39,572 nt of DNA, from positions 1 through 39,572 of the forward strand of contig JALNXD010000030.1 in NCBI GenBank assembly GCA_023230565.1, given 5' to 3'. The notes below the pieces were generated by a model. The model made no database searches. It saw only the letters and a program-made list of their open reading frames with translations, and had not been told where the DNA came from. Below are positions 16,746-24,619 of this stretch, one piece after another (positions within the stretch are counted from its first letter, which is position 1; every line of letters begins with the position of its first letter). The position numbers were made by a program, and so were the translations under genes. The DNA comes from Syntrophales bacterium (lineage in GTDB: Bacteria; Desulfobacterota; Syntrophia; Syntrophales; UBA2210).

Positions 16746-17194
16746 ACAAACGTTTCTCCCTACCCTTCAAAACGGGGCTGTGCCGTATTCTATGGCTGTG
16801 ATCCTCAAGCCGTGACGCAACTGCACAGCGTTATTTAAATCACTACGAGACTTTTACTGATTTTTTGATCAAGGAAAATCCAAAAAAGTCACGCCTTACA
16901 ATGCGTTCTATTGATTATAAAGATCAAATAACTACCATGTCCTTCGCCATAACCGTATAAGAAAAGAAAGCTTTTCTTATTTTGCATCTTTTTTGTATAT
17001 CAATGACATGCCGTATAAAGGATCAATTCATTTTAAGAGAAGAGTTCTCTAGCAGAATTATGACCGAAGGTCAATGTTTATCAAGTAAAGAATACCTGTC
17101 TATCGATAGATTTTACGCAGGTACCTGATATTTTCTCCAAAAAATACGGGGTTCTCATGATTGTTTTAACAACGGCAAGAATCCCGCATTCTTT
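16746..17194. other. Gene-free region upstream of the glycan cassette
   Basis: This 449-bp AT-rich stretch lies between the folD stop and the glycosyltransferase start, both on the minus strand. It should include the folD terminator (a weak hairpin at 17177-17193, listed separately) and the cassette promoter. Short open frames in it lack ribosome binding sites. Nothing else was recognised. Confidence 0.5.
17177..17193 (-). terminator. Weak hairpin after folD
   Basis: The arms AAGAAT and ATTCTT enclose the five-base loop CCCGC (plus-strand sense) directly after the folD stop. The stem is short and no strong T-run follows, so terminator function is uncertain. Confidence 0.35.
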
Positions 17195-18043
17195 TTACAG
17201 AGAGCGGCTGGCGGCATTTAATGTATTGAAAAGGAGCATTGCGATAGTCATTGGACCTACGCCTCCCGGTACAGGGGTTATGAAAGATGCTTTCGGCTCT
17301 GCTTCCGTAAACAGAACATCCCCGAACAGCTTTCCGGTTTCAGATCTGTTTATTCCTACATCGATTACCGCCGCGCCTTCTTTGATCATGTCTCCCCGTA
17401 TCATTTCCCGGCGGCCGGCAGCCGCTACCAAAATATCCGCCCGCCTGGTCGTTTCAGCAAGATTTCTTGTTCTGGTATGACATATTGTTACTGTCGCATG
17501 CCGTTCTAAAAGCATCAGTGCAAGGGGTTTACCGACAATATTGCTTCTCCCTACGATAACCGCCTCTTTCCCCTCGATGCTTATCCGGTATCTGTCCAGA
17601 AGTTCTATAATTCCCAAAGGTGTGCAGGACCTGTGGTATGAAGTTCCTGAAAAGAGTTTCCCAACATTATAGGGATGAAACCCATCGACATCTTTACGGG
17701 GATCAATAGCCTCGAGAATGCTTTCCCCATTCAAATGCTCCGGCAGCGGCAGCTGAACCAGAATACCATGGATACTTCTATCTTCATTCAAATCCTTTAT
17801 CAGCGAAAGGAGATCCTCCTCACTCGTAGCGGAAGGAAGCAAGAATTCTCGTGAAAGAAATCCAACTTCATCGCACGCTCTTTTTTTTCCTCTCACATAA
17901 ATTTGTGATGCGGGATCCTCCCCTACGAGAACTACTGCAAGTCCCGGTATTATATCCCTCTGCCTCTTGAGAAGCAGAGCACGGTCCTTAACTTCATTTC
18001 TTACCTTGCGGGAAACTTCTTTTCCATCTATAAGTACGGCCAT
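17195..18043 (-). CDS. folD: Bifunctional methylenetetrahydrofolate dehydrogenase/methenyl-THF cyclohydrolase
   Basis: This 282-aa protein has the full FolD length and motifs. The N-domain carries the substrate signature SQIYVRGKKRACDEVGF with the catalytic Tyr49 and the Lys at 53. HGILVQLPLPEHLN and DPRKDVDGFHPYNVGKL follow. The NADP-binding half has IVGRSNIVGKPLALMLL, and PGGVGPMTIAMLL ends it. It interconverts methylene-, methenyl- and formyl-THF for purines and C1 metabolism; in anaerobes it can also serve the methyl branch of the Wood-Ljungdahl pathway, but no other gene of that route is nearby. It begins about 20 bp after the exported chalcone-isomerase-like gene on the same strand, so the two may share a transcript. 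Confidence 0.96.
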   Translation of the reverse strand: MAVLIDGKEVSRKVRNEVKDRALLLKRQRDIIPGLAVVLVGEDPASQIYVRGKKRACDEVGFLSREFLLPSATSEEDLLSLIKDLNEDRSIHGILVQLPLPEHLNGESILEAIDPRKDVDGFHPYNVGKLFSGTSYHRSCTPLGIIELLDRYRISIEGKEAVIVGRSNIVGKPLALMLLERHATVTICHTRTRNLAETTRRADILVAAAGRREMIRGDMIKEGAAVIDVGINRSETGKLFGDVLFTEAEPKASFITPVPGGVGPMTIAMLLFNTLNAASRSL

Positions 18044-18062
18044 TGATTCATATCCCTGTTCA

Positions 18063-18644
18063 TTATTCTTCTATCCCGAGATAACCTTTTTTCAGTTTCG
18101 CATCTGCCTTTTCGCCGAAAGTATAGCGAAAATACATTTGCGCAAATTCTTTTCCCGGAATAGTCCCCTTTTCCTCGCCCTGCCATTCAAGCGTGAGACC
18201 CTTTCCGGGCACATACGTAGTCACGGATGTTTTTCCCGGCGCCATTCCCTTGTCAAACCATGAAATATACTTGTCGATATCGGCTTTATGCTTTTCAACC
18301 AGCTCGGGAGGGTTATTCTCTGTGATCATTTCAACAAATCCTTCCCTCAGTTTTTCTGCAGTCGCCTTATCAGTTAAATAGTGCAGATAAAATTGCTTGG
18401 TCTGTTCCGACTCGATAACCTCAAGGGGGTCTTGAGTGGGACTTTCAAGGTATAGTCCACCTGCGTACACTTTGATCCATAACTTCTTCATATGGGAAAC
18501 ACCATTAAGTTTGAGAGTTTTACCATCAACAGTTTTCTCTGCAGGAAATTTCACACCTAAAATTTCTTTATCCTCGCCTCCTGCACCCGCAGCAAAGATA
18601 AGAAAAACCAAAGCCACACACATCATCAACATTGATTTTTTCAC
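18063..18644 (-). CDS. Exported chalcone-isomerase-like domain protein
   Basis: This 193-aa protein has an N-terminal signal peptide (VKKSMLMMCVALVFLIFAAGAGG) and then a chalcone-isomerase-like domain. The visible signatures are EILGVKFPAEKTVDGKTLKLNGVS, a strand pair KKLWIKVYAGGLYLESPT, and the later helical segment where fatty-acid ligands bind in relatives. The frame is open to an ATG at 18746, but GTG at 18644 follows AGGAGG by six bases and begins the signal peptide exactly, so I start there. Bacterial members are thought to be periplasmic fatty-acid or ligand-binding proteins rather than flavonoid enzymes; the function here is unassigned. It sits just upstream of folD and diverges from the acyl-CoA ligase gene at 18833. 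Confidence 0.85.
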   Translation of the reverse strand: MKKSMLMMCVALVFLIFAAGAGGEDKEILGVKFPAEKTVDGKTLKLNGVSHMKKLWIKVYAGGLYLESPTQDPLEVIESEQTKQFYLHYLTDKATAEKLREGFVEMITENNPPELVEKHKADIDKYISWFDKGMAPGKTSVTTYVPGKGLTLEWQGEEKGTIPGKEFAQMYFRYTFGEKADAKLKKGYLGIEE

Positions 18645-18832
18645 AGCCAACCTCCTTTTATCTCCTCGTTTACATTGCTGATTGGGAAAATTTTGCAGAT
18701 GAATGCCATCAGCGGTGACTTTTCTGTTTTTTTGCTTACAAGCCATTGCATGACCTTTATTACCCCTTATCTTATTGAAGCAACGTACCGATTATGTTAT
18801 GTGAAGACATTTTAAAAACAGGAGATTCTTTC

Positions 18833-20296
18833 ATGAACGAAGCAAATTTGGCCTCTCTTCTGAATAATTCCAGCACTACTTTTTCGAATAACATTGCAAT
18901 TATTTATAAAGACCGCTTGATACCATATCAGGAACTCAACAGGCAAGTCAACTCTTTCGCCTGCACGCTGAGACGATTAGGCATAAAAAAAGGGGATAAA
19001 GTAGCAATTATGCTTCCCAATATTCCCGAATTTGTCATTGCATATTTTGGCGCAATGAAACTGGGCGCAGTGGCTGTTACTCTCAATACGGCATCTACAT
19101 CCTATGAACTCGCATATCTTTTGGATAACAGCGATGCCAGGGTATTTATTACAATTCCTTCTTCAGCAAAGCGTTTTCAGGATATACGAGAGGATCTTCC
19201 GTTTTGCGGTCACCTGATAACTACTGAGGGAACAGAAGGGGATCTGTCAATGGAAACCATGATCTCCGAAGAGCCTCTTGAATCAGATCTCCCCAAAATT
19301 TCAGGCGATGATCCGGCAGTAATAGTCTATACGGCAGGTCTTACGGGTAAGCCTCTCGGTGCAGTCCTCACGCACAATAATCTCTATACACAATCATTCC
19401 TTGTGAAAGAAATATGTGCAGGTAATGATCAGGATAAAGGATTATGCCTCATTCCTCTTTTTCACACTTTCGGAGCCACGGCAAACATGCTGTGCGCGCT
19501 TAACATGGGAGCAGCTATGGTCATGATCGACAAGTTCAATCTTGAAAATGTCTTCAAGACCATTGAAAATACCCGCCTCACTTACATTGCTGCGGTTCCA
19601 AGAGTGTATCTGGGCATGCTCTTGTACGAAGATGCGGCAAAGGCGGATCTTACTTCATTGAGGCTGTGCATAACAGGGGGGTCGACCATGCCGGTGGATT
19701 ACATTCATCTTTTTGAAGAAAAATTTAAAACAAAGCTCCTGGAAGGGTATGGTCTCACCGAGGCTTCTCCGGTTTGTTCGTTCAGCCGGCTTGAAAGAAC
19801 TCACAAACCTGGCTCCATAGGCATTCCCGTTACCGGCGTCGAAGCGAAAGTAGTAGATGACAAAAACAGGGATCTGGATTCGGGCAATGTCGGAGAGCTT
19901 GTAATCCGGGGACCTAATGTAATGAAAGGCTACTATAGGGCGGATGAAAAAACTGTAGAAGTAATAATAGATGGATGGCTCCATACCGGAGATCTCGCAC
20001 TTATCGACGAAGATGGTGATATATTTCTGAAAGGCCGCAAGAAACGGATGATAATTACGAGCGGATTTAATGTATACCCGAAAGAAGTTGAGCAGGTCGT
20101 CGCCATGCATGAAGATGTAAAAGAATGCGTTGTAGTGGCAAAGGAAGACCTTCTGAGAGGTGAAGTCGTAAAGGCGGTAATTGTACTTGAAAAAGATGCC
20201 ACAGCCGATGATAAAGAAATAATGAGGCACTGCAGGCAGTATCTTTCATCCTATAAAGTTCCGAGAGAAGTTGAATTTACTGATCGTCTGCCTTAG
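18833..20296 (+). CDS. Acyl-CoA synthetase (AMP-forming) family protein, C-terminally truncated
   Basis: This 487-aa ANL-family protein has most of the ligase motifs: GYGLTEASPVCSF, GWLHTGDLALIDEDGD and GRKKRMIITSGFNVYPKEVE hinge. Two things are odd. The ATP P-loop at residues 167-177 reads TAGLTGKPLGA rather than the usual TSGTTGxPKGA, so the usual lysine is Leu. The protein also stops at FTDRLP, exactly where the family continues with PKTxxGK and its catalytic lysine. No frame downstream restores that motif: in-frame readthrough meets another TAG after nine codons. AGGAG at 18820-18824 supports the start at 18833. It precedes a thiolase and an acyl-CoA dehydrogenase on the same strand. It may be a thioesterifying enzyme with reduced or altered activity, or a decaying gene. 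Confidence 0.85.
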   Translation: MNEANLASLLNNSSTTFSNNIAIIYKDRLIPYQELNRQVNSFACTLRRLGIKKGDKVAIMLPNIPEFVIAYFGAMKLGAVAVTLNTASTSYELAYLLDNSDARVFITIPSSAKRFQDIREDLPFCGHLITTEGTEGDLSMETMISEEPLESDLPKISGDDPAVIVYTAGLTGKPLGAVLTHNNLYTQSFLVKEICAGNDQDKGLCLIPLFHTFGATANMLCALNMGAAMVMIDKFNLENVFKTIENTRLTYIAAVPRVYLGMLLYEDAAKADLTSLRLCITGGSTMPVDYIHLFEEKFKTKLLEGYGLTEASPVCSFSRLERTHKPGSIGIPVTGVEAKVVDDKNRDLDSGNVGELVIRGPNVMKGYYRADEKTVEVIIDGWLHTGDLALIDEDGDIFLKGRKKRMIITSGFNVYPKEVEQVVAMHEDVKECVVVAKEDLLRGEVVKAVIVLEKDATADDKEIMRHCRQYLSSYKVPREVEFTDRLP

Positions 20297-20430
20297 GTGT
20301 TCTCCTGCAATGAAGTGAACTCTTAGTGAAATAAACTCTAAAAAAGTGGGCTCGCAAAAAAATAATAATTTGAGACGCTTCATAAAAGGTCGAAAGAATA
20401 CTACATGATCCAAAATAAAGGAGATTAAAA

Positions 20431-21720
20431 ATGAAAGAGGTAGTCATTGTGAGTGGAGCGAGAACCGCGGTGGGAAGTTTCGGCGGTTCGCTAAAAGATG
20501 TGAAGTGTGTCGATCTTGGCGCATTAGTGATTAAAGAGGCTATTAAACGGGCAGGGCTCCGGCCTGCCATAACGGACTTTATAAAATCCTGCCGTCCCGA
20601 TGTCTTTGGCGAATTCGAAATGACCGATCTTAATCGTAAATATTATGACTATGATTCTTCATTGAAACCTGTATATTTTGATGAATGCATCATGGGGAAT
20701 GTTATCCTGGCAGGACAGGGGCAAAATCCCGGAAGGCAGGCATCGATATATGCAGGATTGCCGGAAGAAACGAATACGATCACTGTAAACAAGGTCTGCG
20801 CCTCGGGTATGAAGGCCATAACATTGGCTTCGCAAGTTATAAAAGCCGGTGATGCGGATATTATGGTTGCCGGAGGAATGGAAAATATGAGCATGGTTCC
20901 CTACGGCCTGCCGAATGCCAGATGGGGATACCGGATGAACATGCCTTTCGGAGAAATTACGGATTTAATGGTCCATGACGGTCTTTACGAAATTTTTAAC
21001 AAATATCATATGGGGTTCACGGCGGAAAATATAGCCGAAAAATATGGCATTTCCAAGGCCCAGCAGGATGAGCTGAGTGTTTTAAGCCACCAGAGGGCAA
21101 AAGCGGCAATTGCTTCCGGCAGAATGGCAGAGGAGATTGTGCCGGTTGTGATTCCACAGCGCAAGGGCGATTCCATCGTATTTGAAGTAGATGAACGTCC
21201 CATGGACACCAATATGGAAAAGATGGCGAAACTGCAACCGGTATTTAAAAAAGGGGGGACAGTGACAGCTGGAAACGCCTCCGGGATTAATGATGCCGCG
21301 TGTGCAGTCGTGATGATGAGCGCCGATAAAGCCATAGAGCTCGGATTGAAGCCCATTGCAAAAATACTGGGCTATGCATCCGGGGGAGTAGATCCGGCTT
21401 ATATGGGACTGGGGCCGATTCCGGCCACAAGAAAAGTATTGAAAAAACTGGGACTCACAATGAAGGATATCGATTATATCGAATTGAATGAAGCATTCGC
21501 ATGTCAAGCGATTGCCTGCATAAGGGAACTTGATATCGATATGGATAAATGCAATTTAAACGGAAGCGGTATTTCCATCGGACATCCCGTCGGCACCACC
21601 GGCGCACGAATCACCTACAGCCTTGCTCTGCAACTGCAAAAAAATAATAAAAAACTCGGCCTTGCCACCCTTTGCATTGGCGGCGGGCAGGGAATGGCAA
21701 TTGTTCTCGAAAGGACATAG
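20431..21720 (+). CDS. Thiolase with an insertion near the N-terminus
   Basis: This 429-aa acetyl-CoA C-acyltransferase-type thiolase has Cys123 as nucleophile (NKVCASGMKAI), NEAFACQA, His385 (GHPVGTTGAR) and Cys415 (CIGGGQGMA), so it should be active. It is about 36 residues longer than a usual thiolase. The extra segment (about 44-80, DFIKSCRPDVFGEFEMTDLN region) sits between the first helix and the strand DECIMGNV, and is rich in charged and Tyr residues. AAGGAG is well placed before the ATG. It lies 134 bp after the truncated ligase and about 110 bp before the acyl-CoA dehydrogenase, all on the plus strand. A role in beta-oxidation or in acetoacetyl-CoA cleavage is likely; chain length is unknown. 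Confidence 0.93.
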   Translation: MKEVVIVSGARTAVGSFGGSLKDVKCVDLGALVIKEAIKRAGLRPAITDFIKSCRPDVFGEFEMTDLNRKYYDYDSSLKPVYFDECIMGNVILAGQGQNPGRQASIYAGLPEETNTITVNKVCASGMKAITLASQVIKAGDADIMVAGGMENMSMVPYGLPNARWGYRMNMPFGEITDLMVHDGLYEIFNKYHMGFTAENIAEKYGISKAQQDELSVLSHQRAKAAIASGRMAEEIVPVVIPQRKGDSIVFEVDERPMDTNMEKMAKLQPVFKKGGTVTAGNASGINDAACAVVMMSADKAIELGLKPIAKILGYASGGVDPAYMGLGPIPATRKVLKKLGLTMKDIDYIELNEAFACQAIACIRELDIDMDKCNLNGSGISIGHPVGTTGARITYSLALQLQKNNKKLGLATLCIGGGQGMAIVLERT

Positions 21721-21829
21721 AACATTAGAGGCATTCCGGGACAGGGGCGAATTATTGAATCTGGCGACTAACACAAATGCCGATTTTACGGCATGGAGGA
21801 TTATTTTAATTTAGAAAAAGGAGCATAAC

Positions 21830-22978
21830 ATGAATTTTGGACCTACAGAAGAACAACAGATGGTCAAGGATATGGTAAAGAGGTTTGTAGATGAAGAAAT
21901 CAAACCCAAAGCGGAAGAACTTGACAGAACCCATCGGCATCCTCAGGAAATATGCCGTAAACTGGGGGAAATGGGGTTAATGGGAGTTGCCGTCCCCACA
22001 GAATATGACGGCGCCGGCATGGACAATGTAACCTATGTCATGGCACTTATCGAAATATCGAGGGGATGCGCGAGCTGCGGCGTTATCACCTCGGTGAATA
22101 ATTCTCTTTATGGCTATCCTGTAAAAACTTTCGGAACAGAAGAGCAAAAGAAAAATTTCCTGGCTCCTGTTGCAGGCGGACACGTCGAAGGGTGTTATGC
22201 TCTGACGGAATCAGGCGCCGGATCGGACGCTGCAGCTCTAAGGTGCCGCGCAGAATTGAAGGGAGATACGTACATAGTTAATGGCGTCAAAAAATTCATA
22301 ACCAGCGGCAATGTAGCCCAGTACTGCGTTCTTGCAGCAACAGAAGATCCTGCAAAAGGATATAAGGGCATTTTGAATCTCATTGTCGATTTAAAAAATA
22401 CTCCTGGTTTTTCAATAGGCACTATAGAAGAAAAAATGGGCATACTTGCCTCAGGTACGGCGGAACTCGTGTTTGAAGACGCGGAAGTGCCGGCGGCAAA
22501 CCTTCTGGGCAAACCGGGAGAAGGATTTAAGCAGATGATGATGGGACTCGATGCCGGCCGTATCGGCATCGGTGCACAGGCCTGCGGTATCGGCAAGGCG
22601 GTCCTTGAGGATTCGCTGGCCTATGCTCAGGAGCGGGAGCAGTTCGGCAAACCTATTACCTCTTTCCAGGCCATTCAATGGAAACTGGCCGATATGGCGA
22701 CGGAAATTGACGCTGCAGAGATGCTGCTGCTGAAGGCGGCATGGCTCGAAGATAATGGATTGGATTTCGAGAAGGAAGCGGCAATGGCAAAAATGTATGC
22801 ATCTGACGTGACTATGAGAGCAGCCGTTGAAGGTGTTCAGATATTCGGAGGTTATGGATATTGCAAGGATTATCCGGCGGAAAGACATATGCGGGATGCC
22901 AAGATTTGCCAAATTTACGAGGGCACAAATGAAGTTCAAAGAATGGTAATTGCAAGAAAACTGTTGAAAATGAGATAA
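21830..22978 (+). CDS. Acyl-CoA dehydrogenase, short-chain (butyryl-CoA dehydrogenase-like)
   Basis: This 382-aa FAD enzyme has the standard length. It has YALTESGAGSDAAAL at the flavin/substrate interface, REQFGKPITSFQAIQWKLADM, and the C-terminal QIFGGYGYCKDYPAERHMRDAKI. The catalytic base is Glu364 in IYEGTNEVQR, the position used by short- and medium-chain dehydrogenases. AAGGAG stands shortly before the ATG. Similarity in layout to butyryl-CoA dehydrogenase suggests a C4-type substrate such as butyryl-CoA, which would take crotonyl-CoA from the glutaconyl-CoA decarboxylase in the reverse direction or yield it in oxidation. That link is an inference. No etfAB genes are present in the window. 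A strong terminator follows at 22998. Confidence 0.93.
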   Translation: MNFGPTEEQQMVKDMVKRFVDEEIKPKAEELDRTHRHPQEICRKLGEMGLMGVAVPTEYDGAGMDNVTYVMALIEISRGCASCGVITSVNNSLYGYPVKTFGTEEQKKNFLAPVAGGHVEGCYALTESGAGSDAAALRCRAELKGDTYIVNGVKKFITSGNVAQYCVLAATEDPAKGYKGILNLIVDLKNTPGFSIGTIEEKMGILASGTAELVFEDAEVPAANLLGKPGEGFKQMMMGLDAGRIGIGAQACGIGKAVLEDSLAYAQEREQFGKPITSFQAIQWKLADMATEIDAAEMLLLKAAWLEDNGLDFEKEAAMAKMYASDVTMRAAVEGVQIFGGYGYCKDYPAERHMRDAKICQIYEGTNEVQRMVIARKLLKMR

Positions 22979-22997
22979 TCAGAACCGAAAAGGGATC

Positions 22998-23021
22998 GGC
23001 AGGAGTTTTTTCCTGCCTTTT
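22998..23021 (+). terminator. Rho-independent terminator after the acyl-CoA dehydrogenase
   Basis: The stem GGCAGGA / TCCTGCC with loop GTTTTT is followed by TTTT. It lies 20 bases past the stop and closes the ligase-thiolase-dehydrogenase unit. Confidence 0.85.
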
Positions 23022-23106
23022 CCCGGGTTGCAAGGAGAATGTTCTACCTTGACCGGATAATACGCTGCACTGATACTACATACTACATCTTTATGAACAT
23101 AGGTCC

Positions 23107-23122
23107 GCTGCCGCGGGGCAGC
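23107..23122 (+). other. Short GC-rich hairpin in the leader of the phosphoglycerate mutase gene
   Basis: GCTGCC and GGCAGC form a perfect six-pair stem with a GCGG loop, 18 bases before the GAAGGA ribosome binding site. It is followed by AATAAAAA rather than a T-run. It may be a 5' UTR structure; no known riboswitch was recognised. Confidence 0.35.
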
Positions 23123-23153
23123 AATAAAAATGCTTCATATGAAGGAATTTGCC

Positions 23154-24362
23154 ATGAATCCGGAATTTATCGATTCACTCGTGACAAAAAATACGACCAA
23201 GATCGTCTTCCTGATAATGGACGGACTTGGCGGCCTTCCATCAGGAAAAAACGGGCTCACGGAACTCGAAGCGGCCCGCACTCCAAATCTGGATGTCCTC
23301 ACTGAACGATCAGTCTGCGGACTTTTAGATCCGGTAGGATATGGAATTACACCGGGAAGCGGTCCGGCTCACTTCTCTCTTTTTGGTTATGATCCGATCA
23401 GGACGACTGTAGGAAGAGGCCTCCTCTCTGCTGCCGGAATCAACTTTCCAATGTCGGAACGCGACCTTTTCATGAGGGTGAATTTAGCAACCATAGATGC
23501 AAACGGTATCGTCGTTGACCGGAGAGCGGGCCGCATTGGTACAGATTTAAACCGCAAAATTTGCGTAAAGCTTCAAACTGAAATCGATCTTGGAGCAGAT
23601 GTAGAATTTTTCATGGAACCGGAAAAGGAACACCGCGCTCTTATCGCTCTCCGAAGCGATTCCCTCTCAGATAATCTTACAGACAGCGATCCCGAAGCAA
23701 CTGGTAAAAAACCATTGGTCGTCAAAGCTTCGGATCCGTCCGCTCAAAAATCTGCAGATATTATCAACACGTTATTAGAGCAGGCAAAAATAATTCTTTC
23801 CGGCGAGGAAAAGGCAAATATGATTCTCCTTCGAGGATTTGCGCGATATAGAAAATTTAAGTCCCTCTACACACGTTACGGCCTCTCTTCGCTCGCAATT
23901 GCTGAGTACCCCATGTATCAGGGAATCGCCAGACTTCTAGGCATGGATGTTAATCCACCGACCGGCTCCATTGAAGGTGAAATCACCTCCCTTAAAGAAA
24001 ACTACAGCAAGTACGATTTCTTCTTTATTCATATCAAGCCGACCGATTCCAGGGGAGAAGACGGAGATTACGAATCGAAACTTAAAGTCATTGAGGAAGT
24101 TGATTCTCATATACCATCTGTTTTAAAACTCAATCCTGATGTTCTGGTCGTAACCGGGGACCACTCCACCCCGGCAGCTCTGGCCTCGCACAGCTGGCAT
24201 CCCGTTCCTGTTCTGCTTGCTGCGCGAACCTGCCGTCCCGACAGAGTGAAGCGATTTGGAGAGAGGGACTGCATCATGGGCGGAATTTCCAGGATTCCTA
24301 TGATGAACCTCATGGGGCTCGCTCTCGCTCATGCAGGAAGGCTTTCAAAATTTGGCGCATAG
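23154..24362 (+). CDS. apgM: Cofactor-independent phosphoglycerate mutase, archaeal (ApgM) type
   Basis: This 402-aa metalloenzyme of the alkaline-phosphatase superfamily interconverts 2- and 3-phosphoglycerate. The N-terminal metal site is in VFLIMDGLGGLPSG. GSGPAHFSLFGYDPI contains the expected active-site serine region, and GRGLLSAAGINFPM follows. The C-terminal metal ligands are in FIHIKPTDSRGEDGD and VVTGDHSTPAALASHSWHPVPVLL. The length (about 400 aa) and motif spacing fit ApgM rather than the roughly 510-aa bacterial GpmI. GAAGGA at 23141 favours the ATG at 23154 over two in-frame Met codons upstream. It stands alone after a terminator, with no other glycolytic gene nearby, so it is probably a housekeeping gluconeogenic enzyme. 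Confidence 0.9.
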   Translation: MNPEFIDSLVTKNTTKIVFLIMDGLGGLPSGKNGLTELEAARTPNLDVLTERSVCGLLDPVGYGITPGSGPAHFSLFGYDPIRTTVGRGLLSAAGINFPMSERDLFMRVNLATIDANGIVVDRRAGRIGTDLNRKICVKLQTEIDLGADVEFFMEPEKEHRALIALRSDSLSDNLTDSDPEATGKKPLVVKASDPSAQKSADIINTLLEQAKIILSGEEKANMILLRGFARYRKFKSLYTRYGLSSLAIAEYPMYQGIARLLGMDVNPPTGSIEGEITSLKENYSKYDFFFIHIKPTDSRGEDGDYESKLKVIEEVDSHIPSVLKLNPDVLVVTGDHSTPAALASHSWHPVPVLLAARTCRPDRVKRFGERDCIMGGISRIPMMNLMGLALAHAGRLSKFGA

Positions 24363-24372
24363 CCTTTGCTAT

Positions 24373-24432
24373 CCGGGCATTATGGTGAAGCTGCATCGAG
24401 GATGCTGCATGGCCGATAGCATCTGAGCCCGG
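24373..24432 (+). other. Region of competing inverted repeats between apgM and the sirtuin gene
   Basis: CCGGGC (24373-24378) can pair with GCCCGG (24427-24432). Inside, GCATC/GATGC (24393-24397 with 24401-24405) competes with GATGCT/AGCATC (24401-24406 with 24418-24423). Only one inner stem can form at a time. It begins 11 bases after the apgM stop and may be a terminator-like or regulatory RNA structure; no T-run follows. Confidence 0.35.
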
Positions 24433-24563
24433 CAAAATCTCATGCCTGTAAATATGCAAAGAACAAGTATGTGAAAGCTTCGCTTATTCCTATTATTGCC
24501 AGCTCGGCTGGCATGAGGAGCTTTTACGAAACCGTCAGATTTCTGCTATACGATTGAGAAGAT

Positions 24564-24593
24564 TTGAATAACTATATATGAATATTTCATAAT
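24564..24593 (+). promoter_or_regulatory. Possible promoter of the sirtuin gene
   Basis: TTGAAT (24564-24569) and CATAAT (24588-24593) are separated by 18 bases, in an AT-rich stretch just before the GGGAGG ribosome binding site. Each box has one or two mismatches to the sigma-70 consensus. Confidence 0.3.
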
Positions 24594-24619
24594 AAATATA
24601 AGGGAGGTCCCTGAATCAC

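Noticed and set aside
20294..20326. TAG at the end of the acyl-CoA ligase as pyrrolysine or readthrough codon
   Set aside because: Reading through gives only nine residues before another TAG, and none resembles the missing PKTxxGK motif.
24373..24432. Known riboswitch class upstream of the sirtuin
   Set aside because: The competing stems do not match any consensus I recognise, and they lie nearer the apgM stop than the sirtuin start.
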